A DNA stretch of 64,000 nt from Streptomyces sp. NBC_01408 (GTDB taxonomy: Bacteria; Actinomycetota; Actinomycetes; Streptomycetales; Streptomycetaceae). Positions 51,893 through 60,806 of the stretch are shown in pieces. The notes beneath the pieces were generated by a model that saw only the letters and a program-made list of their open reading frames with translations, was not told where the DNA came from and did no database searches. The DNA lies in assembly GCF_026340255.1 (NCBI RefSeq), contig NZ_JAPEPJ010000003.1, positions 682,001 to 746,000 of the forward strand, in the 5' to 3' direction. How positions within the stretch are numbered: position 1 is the stretch's first letter; the number at the start of each line of letters is the position of its first letter. The translations under genes and the position numbers were made by a program.

Positions 51893-54277
51893 TCAGGCCG
51901 TCCCGGTGAGCCTGACCAGCAGCGGGGCGGCCCGCTCCCCGCGGACGGAGGTCAGCGACAGCACGGCGTGCCCGGGCGGTACGGCGTGCGCCAGGTCGGA
52001 GGCGGACCAGCGCTCCCGCTCCACCTGCCGGACGGTCACCGCGTCCGTGGTAACCGCCTTGCCCGTGACGAGCTTGCGGAAGGCGTGGATGGCCCGGGTC
52101 AGCGGCTGGTCGGCGAAGACGGTCCGGTGGGTGACGTCCCGCGTCTCCACCCACTCGGTGCCCCAGGCCTCCGCGAAGCGCTTGCCGTCCCAGGTGGTGA
52201 CCCCCGAGAAGGCCATCCGGCAGCCGACCGCCCCGAGGAGGGGCGTCCGCAGCGCCTCCGGTACGTCGTCCAGCGTCCGCAGCGTCAGCAGGACGCCCGC
52301 GTTGGCCGAGCGCAGCCGCTGCACGCCCCGCACGGTCTCCGGGGTGAGGGTGTGCGAGGCGTCGTCGATGGCGAGGAAGGCGAAGAGGGAGCGGTCGGTG
52401 CGGGCCGCGGCGGCCGCGTTGAACTGGGCGAGCAGCAGCCGGGCCAGCATGCGGGAGGCGTCGGCGTGCCCGCGCTCGGGCAGGTCGACGCGGACCCGGA
52501 TCGGGTGTTCCAGGGCGCGCAGCGAGAAGGGCCGGCCCTGGCCGGTGGTCTCGAAGTCGCCCCCGTCGGAGGCCCCGACGTTGAAGAACGCCGCGAAGGC
52601 GGGCCGGTCGAGCAGGGCCACCCGGTCCGCGAGGGCAGGTCCCGGGTCGGCGGGGGCGCCGTGCTGCCGCTCCCGCGCGTCGAGCTCGCGCAGCATGGTG
52701 AACTGCCCGGCCTCCTCGAGCGTGCGCCGCAGCCCCGCGAGGGCGGGCGGGACCTGGTCGAGCAGTTCGCGCAGCTCGGGTACGGCGGGGAAGCGGCCGT
52801 ACGCGGCACGGAACGGCCCGAGCAGCTGGGCGAGGGCCGTCGCGGCGCGGCGTACGTCGATGCCCGGGATGTCTCCGACGAAGGCCTCGGCGAGCAGGGT
52901 GGCCGCCTCGTCGGGGTCGGTGGTGCCGCCGTAGAGGTCGAGGTCGTAGACGGAGGCGGGGTCGCCGACGCGGACCACGACGTCGTAGGCGGAGTCCGGG
53001 CCGAGCCGGGTCCCGGCCGCGCCGACGGCGACGACGGCGGCCTGGCCGGCCAGTGCCTGGAGGGCGAGGGACTCCACGACCGGCCGCACCAGCCGGGCGG
53101 TCTTGCCGGTGCCGGAGGGGCCGACGGCCAGCAGGGAGGTGCCGAGGACGTCGGGGTCGAGGGCGAGGCCGGTGCCGCGGCGGGCGTAGGGGTTCTGCGC
53201 CCCGTCCACGGCCGCGCCCAGCAGCACCTGGCGGGCCAGCAGGTCGTGCCGGGCGGCCCGCGCGGGCAGGTCGCGGAAACCGGAGGGGTGGACGCAGGCG
53301 CCGGCGCCCTTGTCCCGTACGGCGTCGGCGAAGGCCCGCAGCCGGGAGGGGTCGACGCGTACGGAGTCCCAGGCGCGGCGGATGCGCGCGTAGTCCACGT
53401 CGTTCATCCGCCCGGCGGCGATCTCCCCGCCGAGCCGCTCCGCCGCCTCCGCGAGCCCGGCGGCCCGCACCTGCGGCCATCCGGCGGGGTCCTCGGCGGC
53501 CCGGTCCGGCTGCGCCGGGGCGGCCGGGGCCGCTCCCGGGGCGGAGCGGCCCCGCCATCCGGCGAGCCGTGCGAAGAAGTAGAGGACGGGCCCGTAGAGC
53601 ACCACGTACAGCAGGTTGACGACGAGCCCGCCCGTCCTGCCCAGCTCGTGGTAGGGCAGGTGCGCGAAGGCCAGGTCGTAGGCGGTGAGGGTCTTCGTCG
53701 AGATCAGCGCCATCACGAAGAGGGCCCCGGCCGCGGCCCCGGCGACGCGGGCGCCGGCTCCGCGCACCGCGACGAGCCGTTCGAAGGCCAGGCCCCAGGA
53801 GCCCAGCCGGCTGAACCAGAGGACCAGCGCCCCGGTCAGCACCAGCGCGTAGGCCTCCAGGGCGGCCGCGCCGCGGTGGTCGGCGGCGCGGCCGCCGAGC
53901 TCCCACCAGTCGCGGGGGGTGAAGAGCCTGAGGGGCAGGTCGGAGTACGGGATGTAGCCGTTGGTCAGCAGGGACCACAGCAGTACACACGCCAGGAAGG
54001 AGATGACCGCCCCGCTCAGCAGCGACCGGTCGGTGACGGGCTCGGCGTCCTCCCCCTCCCGCGGCTCGTGTCCGAACCTCCACACGCCGGGCTCGGCCGC
54101 AGGCCGCGGGGTGCGCAGCCAGTCCGCCAGCGACGGCCCGACGGCCGGCGCGTGGGCGGGCTTCGGCGGGGCGGAGCCGGGGGCGGGTGGGGCCGCGGGG
54201 GCGGGTGGGGGCCCGGCGGGCCTCGGTACGTGACCCGCGCGGGTCGCCTGTCCGTCGTACGTGCCCTCGGTGTCCAT
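51893..54277 (-). CDS. Membrane ATPase resembling a VirD4/TraG coupling protein
   Basis: A 794-residue protein. The first 80 residues are Pro/Ala-rich and cytosolic; four membrane helices lie near 86-105, 139-156, 176-193 and 217-238. The soluble part carries a P-loop G386-P-S-G-T-G-K-T393 and a Walker B-like strand S-L-F-A-F-L-A-I-D-D-A-S-H, with T-L-R-T-L-D-D-V-P-E-A-L-R following, the layout of type IV coupling-protein ATPases. No relaxase, transfer or secretion genes accompany it, and it is conserved-chromosomal in context. It diverges from gabT across 248 bases containing an 18 bp palindrome. What it moves, if anything, is unknown. Confidence 0.82.
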   Translation of the reverse strand: MDTEGTYDGQATRAGHVPRPAGPPPAPAAPPAPGSAPPKPAHAPAVGPSLADWLRTPRPAAEPGVWRFGHEPREGEDAEPVTDRSLLSGAVISFLACVLLWSLLTNGYIPYSDLPLRLFTPRDWWELGGRAADHRGAAALEAYALVLTGALVLWFSRLGSWGLAFERLVAVRGAGARVAGAAAGALFVMALISTKTLTAYDLAFAHLPYHELGRTGGLVVNLLYVVLYGPVLYFFARLAGWRGRSAPGAAPAAPAQPDRAAEDPAGWPQVRAAGLAEAAERLGGEIAAGRMNDVDYARIRRAWDSVRVDPSRLRAFADAVRDKGAGACVHPSGFRDLPARAARHDLLARQVLLGAAVDGAQNPYARRGTGLALDPDVLGTSLLAVGPSGTGKTARLVRPVVESLALQALAGQAAVVAVGAAGTRLGPDSAYDVVVRVGDPASVYDLDLYGGTTDPDEAATLLAEAFVGDIPGIDVRRAATALAQLLGPFRAAYGRFPAVPELRELLDQVPPALAGLRRTLEEAGQFTMLRELDARERQHGAPADPGPALADRVALLDRPAFAAFFNVGASDGGDFETTGQGRPFSLRALEHPIRVRVDLPERGHADASRMLARLLLAQFNAAAAARTDRSLFAFLAIDDASHTLTPETVRGVQRLRSANAGVLLTLRTLDDVPEALRTPLLGAVGCRMAFSGVTTWDGKRFAEAWGTEWVETRDVTHRTVFADQPLTRAIHAFRKLVTGKAVTTDAVTVRQVERERWSASDLAHAVPPGHAVLSLTSVRGERAAPLLVRLTGTA

Positions 54278-54320
54278 GAACCCCTGCCCCCTGCCCGTGC
54301 GTGCGCTGCGGCGCTCAATC

Positions 54321-54338
54321 TAGTGCCCGGTACCGGGC
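54321..54338. promoter_or_regulatory. 18 bp perfect palindrome upstream of gabT
   Basis: GTGCCCGGTACCGGGCAC in the 248-base divergent region between the VirD4-like gene (start 54277) and gabT (start 54526). It is perfectly symmetric without a loop, which fits a dimeric regulator site better than a terminator; no regulator is assigned. gabT itself has AGGAG seven bases before its ATG. Confidence 0.5.
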
Positions 54339-54525
54339 ACGGGGCCCTGAGATGGGCGAGTCCGAGGCACTCTCCACAAGACACGCGCCCTGTCCTTCCT
54401 ATGGCCGTCACGGACAAGGACACGCGGGCATCACTCCCGAACGGAGCATGCCGTACCCCCTCCCCCGGGCCTAGCCTGCGGACAAAGACACAAGTGCGTC
54501 CGAAAACACCCCCCAGGAGCCCTCT

Positions 54526-55860
54526 ATGACCGCTGTCCCGCAGGAGCGCCGCATCGTCACCGCGATCCCCGGCCCCAAGTCGCAGGAGCTGCAGGCCCGC
54601 CGCCTCGAGACGGTGGCCGGCGGCGTGGGCTCCGTGCTGCCCGTCTTCACGGCCCGTGCGGGCGGCGGCATCATCGAGGACGTCGACGGCAACCGCCTGA
54701 TCGACTTCGGCTCGGGCATCGCCGTGACCTCGGTCGGCGCCTCTGCCGAGGCCGTCGTGCGCCGCGCCTCCGCGCAGCTCGCGGACTTCACGCACACCTG
54801 CTTCATGGTCACGCCGTACGAGGGCTACGTCGAGGTCTGCGAGGCCCTCGCCGAGCTGACCCCGGGCGACCACGCCAAGAAGTCGGCGCTGTTCAACTCC
54901 GGTGCCGAGGCCGTCGAGAACGCCGTCAAGATCGCCCGTTCGTACACCAAGCGCCAGGCGGTCGTCGTCTTCGACCACGGCTACCACGGCCGTACCAACC
55001 TGACGATGGCGCTGACCTCGAAGAACATGCCGTACAAGCAGGGCTTCGGACCGTTCGCCCCCGAGGTCTACCGCGTCCCGGTCGCCTACGGCTACCGCTG
55101 GCCCACCGGCGCCGAGAACTGCGGCCCCGAGGCCGCCGCCCAGGCTATCGACCAGATCACCAAGCAGATCGGCGCCGACAACGTCGCCGCGATCATCATC
55201 GAGCCGGTGCTCGGCGAGGGCGGCTTCATCGAGCCGGCCAAGGGCTTCCTGCCGGCCATCGTGAAGTTCGCCAACGACAACGGCATCGTCTTCGTCGCCG
55301 ACGAGATCCAGTCCGGTTTCTGCCGTACCGGCCAGTGGTTCGCGTGTGAGGACGAGGGCATCGTCCCCGACCTGATCACCACGGCCAAGGGCATCGCGGG
55401 CGGTCTGCCGCTCGCCGCCGTGACCGGCCGCGCCGAGATCATGGACTCCGCGCACGCGGGTGGCCTGGGCGGCACCTACGGCGGCAACCCGGTGGCGTGC
55501 GCCGGTGCGCTCGGCTCCATCGAGACCATGAAGGAGCTCGACCTCAACGCCGCGGCGAAGAAGATCGAGTCCCTCATGAAGGCCCGCCTGACGGCCATGC
55601 AGGAGAAGTACGACATCATCGGCGACATCCGCGGCCGCGGCGCCATGATCGCGATCGAGCTCGTCAAGGACCCGGTCTCCAAGACCCCGTTCCCGGAGGC
55701 GGCCGGCGCCCTCGCCAAGGCCTGCCACGCCGAGGGCCTGCTCGTCCTCACCTGCGGCACCTACGGCAACGTGCTCCGTTTCCTGCCGCCGATCGTCATC
55801 GGCGAGGACCTGCTGAACGAGGGCCTGGACATCATCGAGGCCGCGTTCACGGGCATCTGA
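54526..55860 (+). CDS. gabT: 4-aminobutyrate aminotransferase
   Basis: PLP-dependent class III aminotransferase moving the amino group of GABA to 2-oxoglutarate, giving succinic semialdehyde. The 444-residue protein shows the PLP-phosphate loop N-S-G-A-E-A-V-E-N-A near residue 125, F-D-H-G-Y-H-G-R-T near 147, the cofactor Asp in V-A-D-E-I-Q-S-G-F near 261, and the Schiff-base Lys288 in T-T-A-K-G-I-A-G-G. Start ATG follows CAGGAGCCCTCT. With the pot transporter, the FAD oxidoreductase and an aldehyde dehydrogenase nearby, it fits polyamine or GABA breakdown. Closely related omega-amino acid aminotransferases cannot be excluded. Confidence 0.94.
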   Translation: MTAVPQERRIVTAIPGPKSQELQARRLETVAGGVGSVLPVFTARAGGGIIEDVDGNRLIDFGSGIAVTSVGASAEAVVRRASAQLADFTHTCFMVTPYEGYVEVCEALAELTPGDHAKKSALFNSGAEAVENAVKIARSYTKRQAVVVFDHGYHGRTNLTMALTSKNMPYKQGFGPFAPEVYRVPVAYGYRWPTGAENCGPEAAAQAIDQITKQIGADNVAAIIIEPVLGEGGFIEPAKGFLPAIVKFANDNGIVFVADEIQSGFCRTGQWFACEDEGIVPDLITTAKGIAGGLPLAAVTGRAEIMDSAHAGGLGGTYGGNPVACAGALGSIETMKELDLNAAAKKIESLMKARLTAMQEKYDIIGDIRGRGAMIAIELVKDPVSKTPFPEAAGALAKACHAEGLLVLTCGTYGNVLRFLPPIVIGEDLLNEGLDIIEAAFTGI

Positions 55861-56003
55861 TCGAACGGCTAGAACGCCCGAACGCACCGCCCGCCCGGTA
55901 CCCCCGGGTAACCGTCGGGCGCTGTGAAGAAGCTGTGGGGGGCCGATGGCGGGAGCGCGATCCCGCTGTCGGTCCCCCTTTCGCTGCCGTACGGTTTCTG
56001 CAG

Positions 56004-56840
56004 ATGAGTGAGACACCCCGCTCCCGGGAGACCGAGGGCGACACCAGTACCGGGCTTCCCCAGCGCCGCACTGGGCATGCGTTCGCGCACACTCCTCACC
56101 GATCGGACAGCCGTACGCCCCAAACCCCCCGGGGTGCACGGCAACCCGGTCCGGGCGGCCGTCCCGGAACCATCCCCCCTGTTCCGGGACGGCCGGCCAC
56201 TCTCCGGCGCCCCACTCTGCGGCCCCCCACTCTCCGACAGGCCGCCCTCCTCGCGGCGCTCTGCCTGCTGGCGCTCTGCCTGGTCACCTGGCAGGTCCTG
56301 GTCGCGGGCCCCCTGGCGGCCGCCGACGAACACCTCGGCCGCGCCCTGGTGCGCACCGTGCCCGACGCGGCCACCGAACGCCTCGCGGACCTCGGCAACA
56401 TCCCGGTCGCCGTACCCGTCCTCGTCCTGGCCATGGCGTACGCCGCCTGGCGCGGGGACCGGCGCGGCGCCCTGGCGGCGGGGCTGGCCATGGCCCTGGT
56501 CCCGGCCCTGGTCGTGCCGCTCAAGGAATGGACCGCCCGGCCGGGGCCGCTGGAGCCCTGGGCGGCCGGCTACTACCCCTCGGGCCACACGGCCACCGCA
56601 GCCGTCGCCTATCTCGGCGCGGCCCTGCTGGTCTCCCCGTACACCCGCCGGAACTGGCCGGCGGCCGCCGCCCTCCTGCTGGTGGGGGCGACGGCCGTCG
56701 GGCTGGTGCTGCGCGGCTTCCACTGGCCGCTGGACGTCCTGGCCAGCTGCTTCCTGTGCGTGCCGCTGCTGCTGGCGGTCAGCGGGTTCAGCCGGTCCGG
56801 ATGGTCCAGCCGGTCCGGCGGGTTTCAGCCGCCGAAGTAG
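56004..56840 (+). CDS. PAP2-family membrane phosphatase
   Basis: A 278-residue membrane protein with a Pro/Arg/Thr-rich cytosolic N-terminus of about 78 residues and about five transmembrane helices. All three lipid-phosphatase motifs are present: K174-x6-R-P (K-E-W-T-A-R-P), Y-P-S-G-H195, and R237-x-x-H240-x-x-x-D244. It probably dephosphorylates undecaprenyl diphosphate, phosphatidic acid or a similar lipid at the outer membrane face. ATG 56004 is the only good start before the first helix. Its last 16 bases overlap the convergent chitinase gene; the G-G-F-Q-P-P-K tail is unusually long. Confidence 0.92.
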   Translation: MSETPRSRETEGDTSTGLPQRRTGHAFAHTPHRSDSRTPQTPRGARQPGPGGRPGTIPPVPGRPATLRRPTLRPPTLRQAALLAALCLLALCLVTWQVLVAGPLAAADEHLGRALVRTVPDAATERLADLGNIPVAVPVLVLAMAYAAWRGDRRGALAAGLAMALVPALVVPLKEWTARPGPLEPWAAGYYPSGHTATAAVAYLGAALLVSPYTRRNWPAAAALLLVGATAVGLVLRGFHWPLDVLASCFLCVPLLLAVSGFSRSGWSSRSGGFQPPK

Positions 56841-58639
56841 CCGTCGAAGTTCCGGCTGAACTCCCAGCCGCCGAAGCGGTCCCAGTTGATCGACCAGGTC
56901 ATCAGCCCGCGCAGGGCGGGCCAGGTGCCGTGGGTCTGGTAGCTGCCGCAGTCGGTCTTCTTCGTCAGGCAGTCCAGGGCCTTGTTCACCTCGGCGGGCG
57001 GGGTGTGTCCGTTGCCCGCGTTCGTGGTGGCCGGGAGGCCGATGGCGACCTGCTCGGGGCGCAGCGGCGGGAAGACCCGGGCGGTGTTGCCCGCGACCGG
57101 GAAGCCGGTGAGCAGCATGTCGGTCATGGCGATGTGGAAGTCGGCGCCGCCCATGGAGTGGTACTGGTTGTCGAGGCCCATGACGGGGCCCGAGTTGTAG
57201 TCCTGGACGTGCAGCAGGGTGAGGTCGTCGCGCAGGGCGTGGATGACCGGGAGGTACGCGCCGGCGCGCGGGTCCTGGCCGCCCCAGGGGCCGGAGCCGT
57301 AGAACTGGTAGCCGAGCTGGACGAAGAAGGTCTCCGGGGCCATGGTCAGGACGAAGTCCGGTCCGTACTTGGCCTTCAAGGTCTTCACGGCGGAGATCAG
57401 GTTGACGATCACCGGGGTGGTGGGGGCGCGGAAGTCGGTGTCCCCGGTGGCCAGCGAGAGGGAGTGACCCTCGAAGTCGATGTCCAGGCCGTCGAGCCCG
57501 TACTCGTCGATGATCTTGCTGACGGAGGAGACGAAGGTGTCGCGGGCGGCCGTGGTCGCGAGCTGGACCTGGCCGTTCTGGCCGCCGATCGAGATCAGCA
57601 CCTTCTTGCCCGCCGCCTGCTTGGCCTTGACGGCCGCCTTGAAGTCGGCCGGGGACTCGACGTTCGGACACTCGGCGACCGGGCACAGCTGGAACCGGAT
57701 GTCGCCCGAGGTCACGGAAGTGGGTTCGCCGAAGGCGAGGTTGATCACGTCCCAGGAGGCGGGCACGTCGGCCATCCGGACGTAGCCCGAGCCGTTGGCG
57801 AAGCTCGCGTGCAGGTAGCCGACCAGGGCGTGCGCCGGGAGGCCGCTGCCGGGCTCGCCGGGGTCCACCGGGCCGCTGGCCGTGGTCGCGGAGACGGCCG
57901 CGCCCTTCGGGGACTCGCCCGCCGCGTTCACCGCGCTGACCTGGAAGGCGTACGTCGTGGCGGCGGCGAGGCCGGTCACCGTCGCCGAGGTGCCGGTGAC
58001 GGTCAGGGGCGCGGCGCCGTCGCGGTGGACCTTGTACGAGGTGGCGCCCGGGGCCGCCGTCCAGGAGAGGTTCACGCTGCTCGGGGTGGCGCCGGACGCG
58101 GTCAGGCCGGTGGGGGCGGCCGGGGGCTGGGGCTGGCCGGGACCGCCGGGGTCGGGGCCGACCAGGGTGAGGTCGTCGGTGAGGTGGGCGGGCTGGCCGT
58201 ACCAGCCGTGGGTGTAGACGGTGACCGAGGTGGTGGCCGGGCCGGTGCGGAAGCCGGTCGTCAGCTGCTTCCACGCGCCCGGGGTCTGCGTCCAGGTGGA
58301 CACGTCGGTGGTGCCGGTGCCGGCCGCGCCGAGGTAGACGTAGGCGCCCTGGACCCAGGCGCCGAGGGTGTAGGCGGAGTCGGGCTTGACGGTGACGGTC
58401 TGGGAGCAGCGGGCGTTGTCCTGGCCGGCCGGGGTGGCCCGGAGGGCGGAAGTCCCGCCGTGGACCGGTGTGGTGACCAGGGCTCCGCTGCCTCCCGAGC
58501 AGCTCCAGCCGTCGAGGCCGGCCTCGAAGCCGCCGTTGCGTATGAGGTCGGCGTCCGCCGCCGCGGCGGGCGGTCCCGCGGCGAGGAAGCCGGCCGCCGC
58601 CAGGGCGGCGGCCGTGAGGATGGACCAGGCTCTGCGCAC
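56825..58639 (-). CDS. Secreted GH18 chitinase with carbohydrate-binding and FN3 domains
   Basis: A 604-residue exported endochitinase. A Sec signal peptide (M-R-R-A-W-S, then Ala/Leu core, cleavage near A-A-A-A-D29), a carbohydrate-binding domain (about 31-160, R-N-G-G-F-E), a fibronectin type III domain (about 173-253) and a GH18 catalytic domain (268-604) follow in order. The catalytic line D383-G-L-D-I-D-F-E390 and the S-I-G-G strand (350-353) are intact, so an active enzyme is expected. GTG 58639 follows GGAGGCA. A promoter with a DasR-type site lies just upstream, indicating induction by chitin/GlcNAc. Confidence 0.95.
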   Translation of the reverse strand: MRRAWSILTAAALAAAGFLAAGPPAAAADADLIRNGGFEAGLDGWSCSGGSGALVTTPVHGGTSALRATPAGQDNARCSQTVTVKPDSAYTLGAWVQGAYVYLGAAGTGTTDVSTWTQTPGAWKQLTTGFRTGPATTSVTVYTHGWYGQPAHLTDDLTLVGPDPGGPGQPQPPAAPTGLTASGATPSSVNLSWTAAPGATSYKVHRDGAAPLTVTGTSATVTGLAAATTYAFQVSAVNAAGESPKGAAVSATTASGPVDPGEPGSGLPAHALVGYLHASFANGSGYVRMADVPASWDVINLAFGEPTSVTSGDIRFQLCPVAECPNVESPADFKAAVKAKQAAGKKVLISIGGQNGQVQLATTAARDTFVSSVSKIIDEYGLDGLDIDFEGHSLSLATGDTDFRAPTTPVIVNLISAVKTLKAKYGPDFVLTMAPETFFVQLGYQFYGSGPWGGQDPRAGAYLPVIHALRDDLTLLHVQDYNSGPVMGLDNQYHSMGGADFHIAMTDMLLTGFPVAGNTARVFPPLRPEQVAIGLPATTNAGNGHTPPAEVNKALDCLTKKTDCGSYQTHGTWPALRGLMTWSINWDRFGGWEFSRNFDGYFGG

Positions 58640-58684
58640 AACTGCCTCCGGGGCATGGGGGGATGGAGGGGGTCAGCGGCGCCC

Positions 58685-58713
58685 AAGATGGTCCAGACCA
58701 ATGCCCTTGTCAA
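58685..58713 (-). promoter_or_regulatory. Chitinase promoter with DasR (dre) palindrome
   Basis: On the minus strand TTGACA (58708-58713) and CATCTT (58685-58690) are exactly 17 bases apart, 46-74 bases before the chitinase GTG. The spacer and -10 contain ATTGGTCTGGACCAT (58688-58702), matching the core TGGTCTAGACCA of DasR-responsive elements except for one central base. The -35 overlaps the stop of the preceding gene. Repression relieved by glucosamine-6-phosphate is expected from known DasR biology. Confidence 0.8.
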
Positions 58714-59174
58714 GACTTCCGGCCCTCCTCCGCCAGCACGCGCGCGGCCGCCTCGTGCATCGCGAGTTCCAGCACGGCCGGGTCGGTGAGCGTCCCCTGC
58801 CCGTCGGGGAGCACCAGCCAGCGCACGCCGCCGGTCGCCCGGCCTGGGTACGGGACCACGATCCAGGTCCCGCGGCCCGCTCCCCGTACGCCCGTGCCGA
58901 TCCAGCGGGACGCCGTGCCCCGGGGCACGAAGAAGCCCAGCCGCGTGGCACCGAAATCGGCGAGCACCGGGCCGGGCCGGTCGAGGAGCAGGTACAGCAC
59001 CTCGAGGGTGGCCTGCCCCAGTTCCCCGGGCAGGATCAGCACGTCCCAGCGCCGGCCGGCGGGCAGCAGGGCGACCCCGAGGGGGTTGCGCTCCCACTCC
59101 CACCGGCAGGCGTCGGGATCCGGCGCCGCCGATACCAGCCATTCCACTGCCGCCTTGGCTTCCGGGTCGGTCAT
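58710..59174 (-). CDS. Unknown 154-residue protein
   Basis: Small soluble protein beginning M-T-D-P-E-A-K-A-A-V-E-W-L-V. Its middle (R-W-D-V-L-I-L-P-G-E-L-G, then G-P-V-L-A-D-F-G-A-T-R-L-G-F-F-V-P-R-G-T and W-I-V-V-P-Y-P-G) resembles the strand pattern of the N-terminal domain of bifunctional primase/polymerase proteins, but no catalytic residues for that activity are seen. I do not assign a function. The ATG at 59174 is chosen because upstream codons run into low-quality frame. It shares a strand with the chitinase, whose -35 lies over its stop codon. Confidence 0.75.
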   Translation of the reverse strand: MTDPEAKAAVEWLVSAAPDPDACRWEWERNPLGVALLPAGRRWDVLILPGELGQATLEVLYLLLDRPGPVLADFGATRLGFFVPRGTASRWIGTGVRGAGRGTWIVVPYPGRATGGVRWLVLPDGQGTLTDPAVLELAMHEAAARVLAEEGRKS

Positions 59175-59364
59175 CGCCCGGCCTCCGTTCGTCTCGTGAT
59201 CCGGTGAAGGGTTCTCACCGGGAGAGAGCGGGGACGGCCGCGGCCATGACGCGGGTTCCGTTACTCCGTGGTAGTGAAACGGGTCACGCGGTGACCGGCG
59301 GAGTGCGCCGGGCGCGCGGACCTCGATCAGCACATGAGCGGATCAGCTGGGTATCGGCGGGGGC

Positions 59365-60783
59365 TCAGCTGTCGAAGCCGAGGCCGAGGCGGTCGAGCGT
59401 CCTGAGCCACAGGTTCCGGTGCCCGCCGTGGCGGTCGGCGCGGGCCAGCGACCACTTGGTGAGGGTGATCCCGGTCCAGGCGAAGGGCTCCGGCGGGAAG
59501 GGCATCGGCTTGCTGCGGACCATCTCCAGCCGGGTGCGCTCGGTGTCGAGGCCGTCGAGCAGGTCCAGCATCACGTCCGCGCCGAAGCGGGTGGCACCGA
59601 CGCCGAGCCCGGTGTAGCCGGCCGCGTAGGCGACCTTCCCGGAGTGCGCCGTGCCGAAGAAGGCGGAGAAGCGCGAGCAGGTGTCGATCGCGCCGCCCCA
59701 GGCGTGGCTGAACTTCAGCCCCTCCAGCTGCGGGAAGGCCGTGAAGAAGTGCTCCGCGAGCCTGAGGTAGGTCTCGGGACGGTGGTCGTACTCGGAGTCG
59801 AGCTTCCCCCGGTAGGGGTAGATCGCGTCGTAGCCGCCCCACAGGATCCGGTGGTCCCGGGTGATCCGGAAGTAGTGGAACTGGTTGGCGCTGTCGCCCA
59901 TCCCCTGCCGGTTCTTCCAGCCGATCGAGGCCAGCTGTGCCTCGTCCAGCGGCTCGCTCATCAGCGCGTAGTCGTAGACCGGGACGGTGAACGGGCGGAT
60001 CCGCCTGACCAGTGAAGGGAAGATGTTGGTGCCCAGGGCGACCCGGCGGGCGAGGATCGTGCCGTAGGGGGTCTGGACGGTCATGCCGCGCCCGGCCGGG
60101 GCCATCTTCAGGCCGCGGGTGTTCTCGTAGATCCGCACCCCGAGGTCCAGACAGGCCTGCTTGAGGCCCCAGGCCAGCTTCGCCGGGTTGAGCATGGCGA
60201 CGCCGTCGCGGTCCCAGAGGCCCGCGAGGAAGGTCGGTGAGTCGACCTCGGCGCGCACCGCGTCGCCGTCGAGCCATTCGGAGCTGCCCGCGAGGCCCAG
60301 GCGCTGTGCCTCCTCGTGCAGTTCGCGCAGCTCCTCGACCTGGTGCGGTTCGGTGGCGACGTCGATCTCGCCGGTCCGCTCGAAGTCGCAGTCGATGCCG
60401 TAGCGGGCGACCGCCTCCTCGATGGCGTCGAGGTTGCGGGCGCCCAGCTCCTCCAGCCTGGCCAGCTCGCCGGGCCAGCGGGCCAGCCCGTTGCCGAGGC
60501 CGTGGGTGAGGGAGGCGGCGCAGAAGCCGCCGTTGCGGCCGGAGGCGGCCCAGCCCGCCTCCTTGCTCTCGATCACTACGACGTCCCGCCCGGGGTCGCG
60601 CTCCTTGGCGAGCAGCGCGGTCCACAGCCCGCTGTAGCCGGCCCCGATGACCAGCAGGTCGCATCGCTCGTCGGAGGTCAGCGCCGGCTGGGGGGCGGGC
60701 TTGCCGGGGTCGTCCAGCCAGTACGAGACCGGCTTCGCTTCGGAAAGGGATTTCGCAACACTACGCATGGCGACTGGGGCCAT
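59365..60783 (-). CDS. FAD-dependent oxidoreductase (DAO family, PuuB-like)
   Basis: A 472-residue flavoprotein of the D-amino-acid-oxidase family. The FAD-binding Rossmann loop is G47-A-G-Y-S-G-L-W-T near the start, followed by E-S-K-E-A-G-W-A-A-S-G-R-N-G-G-F-C, and a C-terminal G-Y-T-G-L-G-V-G-A-T-R-F-G closes the FAD site. The closest characterised type by pattern and context is gamma-glutamylputrescine oxidase. It lies 23 bases after potC, at the end of the pot gene run, so it is probably co-transcribed with polyamine uptake. ATG 60783 follows GGAAG; an ATG at 60768 is possible. Confidence 0.92.
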   Translation of the reverse strand: MAPVAMRSVAKSLSEAKPVSYWLDDPGKPAPQPALTSDERCDLLVIGAGYSGLWTALLAKERDPGRDVVVIESKEAGWAASGRNGGFCAASLTHGLGNGLARWPGELARLEELGARNLDAIEEAVARYGIDCDFERTGEIDVATEPHQVEELRELHEEAQRLGLAGSSEWLDGDAVRAEVDSPTFLAGLWDRDGVAMLNPAKLAWGLKQACLDLGVRIYENTRGLKMAPAGRGMTVQTPYGTILARRVALGTNIFPSLVRRIRPFTVPVYDYALMSEPLDEAQLASIGWKNRQGMGDSANQFHYFRITRDHRILWGGYDAIYPYRGKLDSEYDHRPETYLRLAEHFFTAFPQLEGLKFSHAWGGAIDTCSRFSAFFGTAHSGKVAYAAGYTGLGVGATRFGADVMLDLLDGLDTERTRLEMVRSKPMPFPPEPFAWTGITLTKWSLARADRHGGHRNLWLRTLDRLGLGFDS

Positions 60784-60806
60784 GTCTTCCAACTCCCTAC
60801 AGGGGT

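Noticed and set aside
51893..54277. Part of an integrated conjugative element
   Set aside because: There is no integrase, relaxase, attachment-site repeat or composition change around the gene within the window.
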